Positions 32,226-44,952 of a stretch of DNA of 60,000 nt are shown piece by piece. The notes under the pieces were generated by a model that saw nothing but the letters and a program-made list of their open reading frames with translations, was not told where the DNA came from and searched no databases. Position numbers and translations under genes: made by a program. This DNA comes from Takakia lepidozioides. Lineage: Eukaryota > Streptophyta > Takakiopsida > Takakiales > Takakiaceae. The stretch covers positions 60,805,053 through 60,865,052 of the forward strand of contig CM060732.1 of assembly GCA_030704615.1 (NCBI GenBank), written 5' to 3'. The stretch's first letter is position 1. Every line of letters begins with the position of its first letter.

Positions 32226-34197
32226 CCTTGCTCACGAGCCATGGGGGTAGGAGAGAGACAGCTTTCTTTAGACTTCCATACTTGCTCCAAGTATGCTTCT
32301 GTTGGAAAGAAAATGGGGACATGCCATAAGCACTTGTATGAGTCAGATTATACACCCTGAAAATTTGTGAGAAGGGTGAGTAGAAGGCGATTTGATCTTG
32401 TCCTTCACAAGTGGTTGACAGCAGGTAAGTTGTACAGCTGACTATTTGATAATCACTTGCTTGGTAATCTTTGTACCCCAGATGCAGAGATATTCTATGC
32501 AGTTACAAATCACGCATGTGTGGGGTAGAAGCTCCGAGAAAAGCTGTTAAGTTATTGCAGTAGAGGGCAGCTCACTCTGTCTCTCATGCCGCACGAGACA
32601 TGGTAAACATAAACAAACAGGTGGACACAGAAAGAAACAGAAAACAGGAAACATATAGAATTGTGCACCCAGTTTCAACAGAGCTAGCGTCAATTTGATT
32701 TCAAACATAATCTGATTCTTGGGCTCTGGTATATCTGATATAAGAGACCATTGCTGGGCCACATCACATTGGGTTACCACCAGGAAATGGGGGTTTGGGT
32801 TTTCAATGAAATCACCATGTCCAATGGACTTCAGAGAATTTCCGCCTGGAGCGGCGACTTAAACATGTGTCAGATGAACTTGAAACCTGAAGCCTATATC
32901 TACCCGCACATTTGTGTCAACCAAACAGTTCTAGCATAATGGTGTAATGAGACTGGTGTGATCCAGTGCAGGAATTTTTTGTGGGCAATTTCATAGAAGT
33001 TCCGGGTGAGACTAGTCCAGGGAGATATGTTGTGAAAATGAAAACATGTTTCGGGTTCTTGCCTCATCCTCTAAATGCTAATTAGAGCTCTATGACACTT
33101 TTGATCTAGTTTCCCACTTCAAACCTGCTGCTCAACCATTGAGAAATTCCTTGAGCAATCTCCCGTTGCCCGAATACTTACCCAGAATAGGGGTGGCAAC
33201 TACATGGAAACAATGTCTTTTAGGTGTAATCTCAGTGTTCGTAGGTCTATGTATAGACCCCAAAGAGAGATGGAGTCTCATACCTGCACCCAGTGGGTAT
33301 TGCAATGGCTTATGAGATGCTTAGAAGTCAGTTCAATTGTCCTGCCTATGTGATTGCCTTACCACTCTGCATACCTATTAGCTAAAGTGGAGAAAGGAAC
33401 CAACCCAAAAGCAGCTTCAAATCTGTCCGTGTTAGTGCATTTCTCATAGAGAAAAGTGGTTGGACTGATTCTAACTTAGTTTACAAAAGAAGACCAAAGC
33501 ACAAATTTCCAATTCATCTTCTATGTATACTTGATAACGATCAGCATAGCTTAAATCCTGAAACCACAGAGCAACTCTTTCCACATGAATATATCACCCC
33601 CAACAATGAAGACCTCTAATAGTCTAGAGAGTATGAATGAGGGTTTCTTTAGGACAAAGGCCTGGACAGCTAGTAAATATCTCCTGTTGAAGTTACAAAC
33701 ATGCACTCCTCACAGTGGAGCAGATGTCGGCAGATAGACAACTGGTTGAGGCACACCAAATTACTCTGCTTCAAATATTGAATATACAATACAAATTAAA
33801 ATGGAAACAAACACAGGTTCAATGATTACAAAGATAAATTGAATGCAAAGAGATTGGGTGCTACAGCTTTTTACAGCCCCAAATGATATTTACAGTTAGG
33901 CAATGCCTGGTAGGCACTTATCAAGTCCATCCACGTCAACAAGGGAGAGAGGAAGGGCAGGCTCATAGTTCTTATTTCAAATAGACCTGACCCCTACACA
34001 TCCATCAATTCCCGAGTAAGGTCTTAGGGTCAAGAACTCTAACCCAAAGTGTTATTCCGAACCTAGCCTTCCAAGTTATGGATGGTAGGACGAGTGGCAG
34101 AGCTCAGTTGCCCTAGGCAAGCTCACCCACATTGTATAAAAAAAGATGGGAGGAGCTGGTGGATGGACGATAAGACCCAAGATCATGCAAGACCGAG
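32226..34197. other. Gap between the PPR gene and UBC copy A
   Basis: It holds the PPR upstream repeat arm (32383-32673) and, from about 33780, sequence conserved 3' of both UBC copies. Nothing else was recognised. Confidence 0.4.
32383..32673 (-). repeat. Inverted repeat arm B, upstream of the 1088-codon PPR gene
   Basis: Reverse-complement partner of 26350-26611. It begins about 160 bases before the PPR start codon, so it probably includes the 5' leader or promoter of that gene. Confidence 0.85.
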
Positions 34198-37100
34198 TCA
34201 AGGGTCAGCATGGCCTGCCATCTCTTCATCACTCGACATGTATTCTTCATCACTCACATCACCATCACTGCTGTCCTCCTCCGCACACCTACCTATGTCC
34301 TCGGCCTTGGCATACCTTTCACAATACTCTGCAGAGTTTTTCACAGCACACCAAGCACAGCCACTTAGTGAATGGACATGCTTTAAACTACCGCCACAGA
34401 AGGCAGAGAAATGACTTCTTGAGAATTTGCTTCCCCTAGCCTTCTGGGCATGAGAGAATGTACTCATAAGACATTATTTGCCGTAGCCTTGTGGCCATTG
34501 ACCCCGAACCCAGTTTGAGCGGAACGCAAAGAAACTACCTTTGTTGGGGGCTGATGCCAGTAGTATGACTTACTCTGGGCATGAGAGAGAGAGAGAGATT
34601 GTACTCATAAGACGTTGTCTGCCGTAGCCTTGTGGCCATTGACCCCGCGCTCAGTTTGAGCGAAACACATAGGGACAGAACCTACCTTTGTCAGGGGCTG
34701 ACGCCGGTAGTAAGACTTACCTTGGAATAAACACTTAATCCAGGTTTTCCAGATATCCTCTAGAAATCCCTTCACACAAGCATCAATCTGCTGTGGGTGG
34801 TTTGCCCAATAACTAGGCCCCAAAAGGGCCTGGGCTTTTGGCTCAGCCTCGAGACTTTCAAAGTTGGTAAACCGAGGTACAGACACAATTCCCTGATAGA
34901 TTTCAGGAGAGTCTCTCTCTGGTGAGAGAACCCCGGACAATGAATCAGAGAATGAATATTGCTTCAGGTTGCCCACACAACGGGCAATTGCACTCTCCCT
35001 TTCCTCTCTGCTTCTGTTTGCTGTTCAAAGGTAGGCTTCCCGCCCTTAGTTTAAATTTCAGTCTAGTGCCGGGAGTGGGGTAGACCCTTGAGGTCATCCA
35101 TGATGTCCTCCCCCATGTCACAGACTGGAAACAAGTTCAGGCAAGTTTTCTGCCTAACTTCATTTTCATCAGACAATTTCCTGGCAAAGACATGGCACAA
35201 AGAGAGAGATTTTTTTTTACTCATAAGACGTTGTTTGCCGTAGCCTTGTGGCCATTGACCCCGCGCCCAGTTTGAGCGGGAACAAAAGGGACAGAACCTA
35301 CCTATGTCAGGGGCTGACGTTGGTAGTAAGAGAGAGAGAGAGAGAGACCTTTCACTTTTTGCTCGTAATGCTCGCGGTCACGCATCATGAGGGCAGCAGC
35401 CTCTCCATTCAAAGGATCCGTCGGATTTGGGTAAAGCAAGAGCTGAGGCAGAAAGACTTCAAACACGTTTATTAGGTCTGCACCAACCACCCACCACCAT
35501 GAGACCCTACAATAGTAGTACAAAGTCATCCCCTTCAACAAGTGTTTCCCATAATTGCTGCCAAGCCCTCATTGCCAATGCTTCCGATAATGATGCAGTG
35601 GTGTCTAGTCTTCCTAGGCACTGCCTTTTCACAACTATAGCCAAGACTGAATGCCAATAGAAACGGTGTCTTGAAATAAACATGCATTTCAGACAGAAAA
35701 TTCCTCACGGCAATAGGCTATTGGTACAAAATTAGTGACCATGCCATGTGGCGAAACAATATGTCATCATACTTTGTCTGCTCTTAACCTCCTGTGAACT
35801 ATGTTGTTCCAAGCCTCAGGAATGGTAAACACATTATGTCAGCATTCCTCGAAGACTAGAAATGAATCCAACAATGTATGCTGATTTCTGGAAACCTCAC
35901 GGTAAGAATGATCTGGGCACTCTTGAGTAACCCTAATCAGGTCATTAATCTTTTCCAGCTCTGGTACTTCGCCGGTATTGCATTTGTAACACCCACAGAT
36001 AATTCTCACAGTAAAACCCTAAACACCAATGACACCATTACAACCATTTCTAGAGAAAGAAAGAAGTATCTTACCAAACATGGGACTCCAGGTCTGATTG
36101 ATGACATCCAAGCACACAGACCCTGACCTGCCAACACCGCATATTCCCCATCACTTACTACTGAATACTTTAGCTTGTCGCTAGTCACACGACTGATGAG
36201 AACCCGAGCACCTACAAAGCCATTCAGCTTTGCAACCTCCTCAACCTTTGGAATGAACCACAAACTAAGAAACATCCACAGTATTGACTTCTATTTATCC
36301 AATCAAATGACCTACAACACACATCTACTGGGCAGTCCTGCACCCAAGCTAGGTGCCATGCACTTGTGGACTCACCACAAGTCCTATTAGTAGCCCACAT
36401 GAAAAACACACAAGCTTTCAATGCAATTATCAAAGAGCTCTCTTGACAACACCCAGAATTGCAGGTATGTGCAGTGCCCCAAGGCCATGGAATTGATCTT
36501 GTTGGCCAAATAACCACAACCCCAGAGAGATGCAATCCACACTAAGTCAATAGTAGTTATTCGTAGCACGATATATACAGACGTCACTAATGCTCTAGTT
36601 TTCATACATCTGGATTGTCAGATTGTATCATTGGGCTTTTTACAAACACAAAAGTGAGGGGGAGTTCGAGCTATTAATTTCAGACTGAATATCCTTTGGC
36701 AAACAGCCATGCAATTTGTAAGATCCCAAGTGAAGCCCTTTTGTTGTCCAAACTCTGTAGAAATTGGATGCCTTGAGGACTTCACCACACTTTTCATGAC
36801 TTAAGGGGAAACATCACTCCATTGCTCAGAACAAAAGCGAAATGTTTTGATGCAGTAGTCTATGTGAAGAAACTAGCTCAGTGATAGATTGAAGACCATA
36901 AGCAAGACTTGGAGACATACATTTCATCCACATTGGGATGAAAGATCCTGTTGACAAAACCAATGGAGGGAGACTTGTAAGGATAAGCCTCCGGCAATTC
37001 AACTCGGATCTTCCAAGTCCCATCTTGGTACGGGCCTGCCACCCCCCATATTCCCTCTCTCCACCATCAGGCCGCTTGTCAAAAAGACAAAGGGCCCTCC

Positions 37101-38185
37101 CAAAACTAACCCACACACAAGGTAAAATGCTGGAGCACCTCTATTTCAGCGAACCTACAGCTTTAACCAGTCTTCCTAGTTACAAAATACTACAACTTCA
37201 CCAGGAAACTAGTGCTTTGGATTCCAATTTGACCTTCAAGATAATCAAATGACTGCTAAACCTAAGCCTTCCCCAGGCATTTGTGAGGGAAGTGCCTCTA
37301 GATCAGCAGAGCGCTGTGACAATGTCTGTGAAAGAGAAAACCCTCTGCCATTTATCAGGAAACACCCACACTCCCCCACAATCTTTCATGAACGCAACAG
37401 AGTCTGCCTTCCTGTCTACCCTATCTCCCAATGAAAGGATCATAAATGTGGTGTGGCTTGTAAACTGTAAGAAACATATGGATCCATGATTGAATTCCAC
37501 ATGTTACATATCATGTAACACGTGTAAGCTACAGACTCTCGATTGCCTTATACCCATAAATAATGGAACTTGTGCAGGGGTGGAATGTTTTTGGACAGGA
37601 CACAGCCCCCAAAGTGAGAAACATTTACCCCATGCAAACATTTGTGAAGATCATTCTGCCTCAGAACTGAGGCACAACCATAGCTCACAACCACCACTGA
37701 CACACAGATATGGGCGTGAAAGTGGACAACATACTGTCTCGAGGCCCGTGAAACTCAACATAGAATTCACTCATTCCGTCATTCACCATCTCCACTTTGT
37801 AGTCACTCATCATCCTGTGCACAGACACAATCTTCAGATATCAGACTTCATATTGATATTTACTTGTCCTGCAGAAAATCACCATAGGTTACAGTTAGAT
37901 GAGAGAGGAAGTGTGTGAGGGTGAGAGAGAGGGCCCACACCCAATTCTCATGCTGGAAGTAGATACAATTTTGAAGCCAAACGAATGGCTGACACATGCC
38001 AGTCGCCATAATAAGACGCTCCACTTCATCAGAACGAAGAACTCCCAGACGGGAGCAACGGACACCAAGCCTACTTTAGGAAACTTAAGACCGGAGACTG
38101 ACGAAAAAAGAGCCCGCTCAAGAGAATTGATCCAGCCTTACAGTTTCATGACGTCCATTTCTCGCCGCTTGCTTGGGGACGACAT
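34198..38185 (-). CDS. Ubiquitin-conjugating enzyme E2, UBE2H / AtUBC4-5-6 type, copy A, 183 aa
   Basis: E2 enzymes carry ubiquitin on a catalytic Cys. Six exons: 38185-38142, 37814-37735, 37035-36921, 36127-36075, 35477-35349, 34328-34198 (552 nt in frame). The product starts [20 protein letters not shown]. It contains [40 protein letters not shown] (catalytic Cys in SVCLD), [19 protein letters not shown], and an acidic Asp/Glu/Ser tail ending AGHADP, typical of this class. Copy B at 41802-44952 has identical exon lengths and phases. Intron 5 contains three copies of a dispersed repeat, one ending about 15 bases from the exon 5 donor. No coding defect is seen. Confidence 0.93.
34461..34575 (-). 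repeat. Dispersed repeat family, copy 1
   Basis: Reads TACTCATAAGACATTATTTG, then GTAGCCTTGTGGCCATTGAC, to TGATGCCAGTAGTATGAC. It is in intron 5 of UBC copy A and the most diverged of the three there. Confidence 0.8.
34601..34722 (-). repeat. Dispersed repeat family, copy 2
   Basis: Same order of blocks, preceded by a GA run. Contains GTAGCCTTGTGGCCATTGAC and GGGACAGAACCTACCTTTGT. Confidence 0.85.
35218..35332 (-). repeat. Dispersed repeat family, copy 3
   Basis: Full-length copy followed by a (GA)n run at 35331-35347 that directly abuts the 3' edge of UBC exon 5. Strand symbol is arbitrary; orientation matches copies 1 and 2. Confidence 0.85.
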
Positions 38186-39687
38186 GGTGGAACACACCGG
38201 CAAACACCACCCTGCAACAATTACACAAAGATGCACAGTCTCCTTTGGGTGTCTCCCGCTCGATACCCCCAACCCCCCACCCGGGTTCCTCACAAACCCC
38301 AGCAGCGAGAGACGACGGTATAGGCAGCCCTAATCGGAGCGACACTGCATCCCCATATACGCACACTGCACTGTTTTCACACTCTTCCCACACCAAACGT
38401 TCCAAGGCACTGCGCCCTTTTACTCCACGCTTTCCTCTTTCGTTACACCCGGTTGCGATACCCAAGCATTCTCATCGAACGGCATCACCTGCAGAACGTG
38501 GACGGTGGAGAGGGAGAGCAGACAGCGAGCAAGAGAGCAAGTATGCAAACAAGAACGCGGCCTTTGCACGAAAGGCCACGACGTACCACTCTCTCTTTCA
38601 CTCTTCAGACCCACCTCCACAACCCACCTGCACGCCTCTCAGAGAAATGCTTCCCCAGCTTACTCTGTCCCTTACCCTTTCATGTGTCCACACCATTCCA
38701 CCCAAGACCTGCAAACATCATCGTCTCTCTCATACTCCACTGCTCTGACTGAAATTGTCTCATGGCATGATGCAATCTTACCTCATGCGTTCTGGAATCA
38801 CCCGCTGTTGACCAACACTGCGGCTGACATCTTTCTACGAGACACCCACGAAGCTCATCCACACCGACTTGACACACTGTCACACATAAAATGCTTGTGG
38901 GCCCCCGCACATGCACATAAGTTTTTGCAACGGACCATCGCTGCACGAGATTGGGTGCTTGCTGTTGACTGAGCATCGACACGAGAAACAAGTAGCTAAG
39001 GAGTCGAATAGTTTAGTTTAGCTTGCTTCCTTTCCTCCTTCTTTGTCCTTTCCCAGGTTTTGGGGTCTTTCTATCATATGTTCAAATACCTCATGTTTCC
39101 TGTAAATAAAGCTGTACAGGATTTCATCATAAGTAGCTTCCGTGTGGGTGGCTCGGAACCATTTGGATTCTCACACCATCTTTCTCTTTTTCTCATGCAC
39201 CTCTTAAGCCAGTCCCATCTCTAACAACCAAGCACAGAAGCCCCAATATTCTGGGCCAACAACTATGGAAATGAATGAGTACAAGGTGGTTGCTGTCTCG
39301 CTGAATCTGTGAAGTGCCTGTGATTCTTGGATTCTGTGAAGTGTGAACCTGTGAAGTGTGAGCCTTCATGAATGTACTGAGGATACTTTGCTCTTGTGTT
39401 GTAAATTTCCAACTTCTGCTTGCACTGATGTAAATGAATTTGTAAGTTAGAAAGGTCTGAAGATGGTGTGCAGACATGTCTGGCAGATTCTGTGTTTGTT
39501 CATGGAACTAACTTACTCAGTGCAGCTCCTTTAGCCTTCTAGATTGAGGGAGAAAGAAAGAGAAAATTCATGACATTCTCAAGAGAGCTGATTCCAATGT
39601 TGATAATCGGATATTCAACAACAGGTCCTGCAGCTTACAGCTGTAATTCATGATTGACTGAAACGGTACATAGGGGCTCCAGGTTCC
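38186..39687. other. Upstream region of UBC copy A and gap to the VDE pseudogene
   Basis: 38440-38600 resembles the region upstream of UBC copy B, including an identical 20-mer at 38569-38588. No gene was recognised; a 191-codon frame at 38173-38748 overlaps the UBC start region and is low-complexity Ser/Thr/Pro. Confidence 0.4.
38569..38588 (-). promoter_or_regulatory. Conserved 20-mer upstream of UBC copy A
   Basis: CGAAAGGCCACGACGTACCA is identical to 45301-45320 and lies about 385 bases before the start codon, versus about 350 in copy B. It holds an ACGT core. It may be a promoter element or leader sequence preserved since the duplication. Confidence 0.4.
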
Positions 39688-40665
39688 TCAACATGCATTC
39701 TTTCTGTGGAAGCTTGGGATAGGAATAACCCGAAATAGCCTCCCCCCATCACCTGCAAGTTCCTGGACGACCTGCAGATGAGAAGCAACTCTGCCTTGTC
39801 TCTGACTCAAACACTTCCCCTGATTGCCCTTCAGCTTCAAAGCAGGCGTCCCATCGGGGAGCTCTCTGTCCACCACCTTCTCTAGCTCATCCACTTCTGA
39901 TTTGAAGAATCTCTCACCCTCCACCTCTGGACAGTCTTACAAACTCGGGTAAAACCCAACAAGCACGTTTTCAGAGTGCTCAAAAACTGGCACCCCAAGA
40001 CAACCACAGATCTTAGTGGAAATAAGGAACAATATGTCCCTCTGGTATAACAATCCAACGTTACAAGAGTAGACTCTGTACCGTCTTTCTTGATGTAGCA
40101 AACAAAATGGGGCTTTGTCGCACACATATTTCTGTTACTCTGGGCCTCTTTGATGAATAAGGTCCATTCTCTGGACTGTATACAACTGTTAGCTCCAGAA
40201 CATTGCATACCTTCAAGGAACCATAGCTTAGGACCAAAATTCAGTTTGGATCAGTTTTTGGTGTCTGCTTGACTGCACCTGAGATTTCTGCAGTGGTCGA
40301 GGTGGGTGGCCAGTACATGTATGTCTCCCACATCAATCAGGGCGTTCACAATCACGTATGAAAAGTGACCCCAGAATGCATCTGAACTGGTGGCTGGGGT
40401 TGCAGACTACTGCATAAGGGATTCCATTTAACGTACTCATATTGCCCACGGCCAGACCCGTGCGTGTGTGCAAGAAAGAGGAAGACCAATCATAGCGAAG
40501 GATTTCCCTACCATGTTTGTAGAGCACACCAAGCTTCCTGCACAAAAGTCTTCACTGGTGTGGGGGAGAAAGCCCCTCTCTGAAGATTCAATGCTTCATG
40601 CCAACCTCGTTTTGAACCCTACTTTCTTCATCTCTGAAAGCTTCAGGAAATTAGACATCTCTCAA
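39688..40665 (-). pseudogene. Violaxanthin de-epoxidase pseudogene (relic of exons 5-7)
   Basis: The minus strand at about 40660-40510 aligns base by base with VDE exon 5 (GGGCTTT...ACTTTTGTGCAGGAAGC...GTGTGCTCTACAAACATGG) but is out of frame. At about 40180-40070 the pattern NRNMCATKPHFVCYIKK recalls [18 protein letters not shown] of exon 6. At 39924-39690 EGERFFKSEVDELEKVVD recalls the Glu-rich exon 7. Stops and indels interrupt all of it, and exons 1-4 are missing. It sits between the two E2 copies, exactly where a tandem duplication of the UBC-VDE block would place it. Confidence 0.75.
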
Positions 40666-41801
40666 CCACAGATTCAAGTGTCTTGTCAGCAAGATTTTCA
40701 TGGCAGGCGGTAGTGCCCCGTATACAAACATCCACATAATATGGGCTCTACAGTGGTTTAACTGAGCTATAGTAGAACAGCAGATGCAAACCATGTGCAC
40801 TGAATGTTACGTACGAGGTTGAATCTGCCACTCACAGTCAACCTCAACGAGGGAGCCAAATCCCGGCATTCCTAGTGAGGCAACAATCTCTTTAGCCAGA
40901 GTTATTTGAAGAGTTAACTATGGTTTTGAGTCTTTTCTAGGGTTTAACAAAACCCTACAGCAGTTTCCGAAACACTCTTATAGCCAACACTTGGTTCCCG
41001 CTCAAACTGGGCGCGGGGTCAATGGCCACAAGGCTACGGCAAACAACGTCTTATGAGTACAATCTTATAGCCAACACTCGTAGTTTCCAGAGATAGTTTA
41101 GCCTTATAAATTACAGCAATGACCGGTGTGGGATTCAATCTCACACCTCAACTGAAACCACAAACAATTCTTATAACATATTGCCCAAGCCCCTAAACTA
41201 TAATAGAGGCATAGGCACATCAGTGTGCCTATCCGACAGCTAGGTGAGGGATTCACAGAGTGGGGTCATAAGAGAGACTAATGCGACCTTCTGATCCCTG
41301 CGGCTATAGAAAGTAGGTGACAATCAAACCTCCTCACCCAAAGTAAGACACAAGTTACACCCAACCGGGAGAGACACATTCTGCTTTGGGATATTGAATA
41401 TACAAACCAATTAAAAAAACCACACAGGTTCAACTAGATCACACAAGAAAAATGAATGGAATGAGACGAGGTGCTACAGCTCTTTACAGCCCCAAATGGT
41501 ATTTACAGTTGGGCATTGCGTGGTAGCCAATTATCGAGTTCATTCATATCGAGAGAGAGGAAGAGAGAGCCCCAGAGCTCTTATTCAAATAGACCTGTCC
41601 GCTATCCATTAACCAATTCCCAAAGAAGATCAGAGTGAAGAACTCTATCCCCTGAGTGCTACCCTGTACCTAGCCTTCCACGTTTTGGATAGGAGTGAGT
41701 GGCAGAGCTCATTTCCCCAGGGGAAGCTCACCCACTTTGTTTCAAAAAGATGGGAGGAGCTGGTGCACGGACAATAAGACCCGAGATCATGAAAGACTGA
41801 G
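40666..41801. other. Gap between the VDE pseudogene and UBC copy B
   Basis: 40994-41061 is a copy of the dispersed repeat. From about 41390 the sequence matches the 3' flank of UBC copy A (33780-34197). No gene was seen. Confidence 0.45.
40994..41061 (+). repeat. Dispersed repeat family, copy 4 (opposite orientation, partial)
   Basis: Reverse orientation relative to copies 1-3: TTCCCGCTCAAACTGGGCGC, then GGTCAATGGCCACAAGGCTA, to AACGTCTTATGAGTAC. Confidence 0.85.
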
Positions 41802-44800
41802 TCAAGGGTCAGCGTGGCCTGCCATCTCTTCATCGCTCGACATGTATTCTTCATCACTCACATCACCATCGCTGCTGTCCTCCTCCGGACACCTTCCAAT
41901 GTCCTCCGCCTTGGCATACCTTTCGCAATATTCTGCAGAATATTAAACCAGACCCGAAAATGCCAATTTAATGGAGGCCAAGGCTTTAAACCACTAAATG
42001 GGAACATACTGTACTTCAGCTTTGAGGGCTGCAAGGTGCAGAGAATTGGCCATTATCTACTTCTGGGCGTTTGTTCATTGAATTCAAATATCGACAAATC
42101 ACCAGGAGGTAACTAGATGTTGTATGATATTGAGATGGGGACTAAAGAATATTCAACATCCACCAGCAAGAAGACATCACCGTGGAAACATACCTGTTAC
42201 ATATGAGCCTGTGCCTGGCATACCCTATTTCGTATTAACAATGAAGAAGTGCCAATGGAGAGGCCAGGTGATACTATTGAGAATGTAGGTATTGGTTAAA
42301 TCCTCGCTACTCCTGAAGCTGGTGTTTATGAAGGGTAACCTATGTACGCATAAGCTGCCTGATATTCATTGAAATGCATGCCAGGTAGGTCAGATGAGGA
42401 AAGGGTGCATGCATCCAGCCTGAAATTAAGAAGCAGATTGGTTTGCTAACACCTTTCAAAACCAACGTGCTGATCATAGGAACGGCCATGAAATGCTCAG
42501 GTACCCCATCATATTATGTGTTAGTGTGGCACTAAATTGTAAGAATTCAACCTGACCTCCAATCGTGATAGCCATGAAATGCTAAGGCATGCAGTGGGAA
42601 GGCACAGGTGTAGGATGCTATGCAACGCATGTGCCTGGACTAAGAAAGAGAGTGTGAGAGAGAAGTACCTTTCACTTTTTGTTCATAATGCTCACGGTCC
42701 CGCATCATCAGCGCAGCAGCCTCACCATTCAAAGGATCGGTCGGATTTGGGTAAAGCAAGAGCTGAGGCAGGAAGACTTCAAACACATTTATTAGGTCTA
42801 CACCCACCCCACCCCACGAACATCCAGACCGCGTGAGACCCCTCGCATTATTAGTATTATTCACGCAATCTCAGGGCCCAACAGGTAGCCCTGCTTTTGT
42901 CAAATGAAAACTGCTGTCAAGACCTCATATGGGAGCCTTGTCAATCATGTACCACTGCCTAACTGCCGGCTCTGTGAGTGTTGTCCTGTCATGAACACGA
43001 AATGCCAATAAAACCATTGAAGTAAAATTCTAGAGTTTCAAGCTGGAAACACCCTTACAAGAACACCTCGAGACTCCGAAGAGAGTGAGGAGGGCCGGCG
43101 TAACTCAACGACCAAATTGGTAGAAAAGTGGTGACCATGCCACATATGAAGAGAAACCAGGACAATTCTCATCACACTATTTCTGCTTTCCTCCCACATC
43201 CTATCATTCTAGCTCTAAAGAGTGGCAGGCTGTGTTGGTCTCTCGCTCCCTTGGATTTCTGAATATGTGACTTTGCTGTCAATGTGGTTGGTGCAGTCAG
43301 GATGACCTGACTTAATAACCTAACTAACCCTAACCAGGCCACTCACATAAAACCCTAAAATCAATAAAACCCATCTCTTGCAAAAGCAGCAAGACAACTT
43401 ACCAAACATGGGACTCCAAGTCTGATTGATGACATCCAAGCAAACAGAACCTGATCTGCATTCACCATATCCCTGTCACTTGGTACTTGTACCTTGACAC
43501 AAGGCATAAGCCTGGTATGAGGTTACACACATACACGTCATCCTTACAAGTATGATCAAGAAGAACTAGCGGGTTGGTAACACATAAGGACAACTGGAAC
43601 AGAGACATACATTTCATCGACATTGGGATGAAAAATCCTGTTAACAAAACCAATGGAGGGAGACTTGTACGGATAAGCCTCTGGCAATTCAACTCGAATC
43701 TTCCACGTCCCCTCTTGGTACGGGCCTGCCACCCTCCATATCCCCATCTCTCATCAGGTCAGCTGTCCTGGCAAACTAAGCTACTAGCAGCACACACAAG
43801 CTACATACTGAAGCTGGAGCACTTCCAGACCAGTTCATTTACAGTTTCCAACCTTGTTAACTAGAAAACAGTACAAAATGCACGTGGAAATTACACCACC
43901 CTACATATAGTGTTTCCAGTCAAACCAGCCAATAAAGTTTGTATAAGCTATTCCACAAATTTGCTACAATGTGGACTACTGTGGCTTGGCTTGAGGTATT
44001 GAACTTAGAATGGTACCTTAGCTAGTGGACCTTGAATTTCAGGACTGCTTAACCTAAGTCTTTTAGTAAGACCCTCAGATCTGCAGAGTACCTTGCCTTG
44101 TGAAGGAAACAACTCTCTAGAACATATAATGTGTGTCATTCATGAGACATAAACTTATGAATTATTTCAACAAGCAGAGGACTTTTAAAGATTACTTTCC
44201 ACATCTATATCCCGCACTAGAACTGAGTTACAGCCTCTCTACAAACCCCCAAAGTGAGAATTAATTACCCCCTGCAAAATTTGTGAAGCTCATTCTGCTT
44301 CAGAAGTGAGGCACAACCATAGCTCACACCACCACCATACATAAAATTGGGGCGTGAAAGTGGAGCAACATACTGTCTCGAGGCCCGTGAAACTCCACAT
44401 AAAATTCACTCATCCCGTCATTCACCATCTCCACCTTGTAGTCACTCATCATCCTGTGCTCAGAGTGAACAGAGATATTTACCGTATCAATGCTCCGAGA
44501 GAAAGAGAGGGAGAGAGAGAGAGAGAGAAGAGAAAACTCTGGCAAAATCTGTGTAAATGAGGACACCTTCCTCTCCAGGAGCAATGATTCTAAAGAAGAT
44601 CTGTGTGCTTGTGCGTGTGAGACAGACAGACACACAGCCGATTAAACTTTTTTAGATAATTGCCAGGTGAGACTACGCTGAGCTAAAATTAGCATTGAAG
44701 ACCCATGGATGGGAAGTTCCATGGTAGAGACCCACACTGAGAGGCATCGAATGACATACCAGGGGAGGAAAACTCACAAACACATGTGCACGAAGAGCTC

Positions 44801-44952
44801 CATGAGGGATTGATGCAAGACCTGCGGTAAGCAACTCAAACCAAAGACAGAGGACGGAACGTGCACGACCCAGGAATCGAACTGAAAAGGATAGCGTCAA
44901 AGCCTTACAGTTTCATGACATCCATTTCTCGCCGCTTGCTTGGGGACGACAT
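41802..44952 (-). CDS. Ubiquitin-conjugating enzyme E2, UBE2H / AtUBC4-5-6 type, copy B, 183 aa
   Basis: Six exons: 44952-44909, 44453-44374, 43725-43611, 43455-43403, 42797-42669, 41932-41802, with the same lengths and phases as copy A. The product has [56 protein letters not shown] (catalytic Cys), [20 protein letters not shown] and an acidic tail ending AGHADP. Differences from copy A are few: EGTW versus DGTW, CPEE versus CAEE in the tail, and Ile for Met at the exon 3/4 junction (HPNVDEI-SGSV), because exon 4 begins with A instead of G. Introns have diverged strongly. It probably encodes a working E2 partly redundant with copy A. Confidence 0.93.
44497..44529. repeat. (GA)n microsatellite in UBC copy B intron 1
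   Basis: Imperfect GA run just upstream, in gene orientation, of exon 2. Seen directly. Confidence 0.85.

Noticed and set aside
38173-38972. Overlapping plus-strand frames of 155 and 191 codons
   Set aside because: Low-complexity Ser/Thr/Pro/His composition over the E2 promoter region; no family resemblance and no conservation of the frame upstream of copy B.
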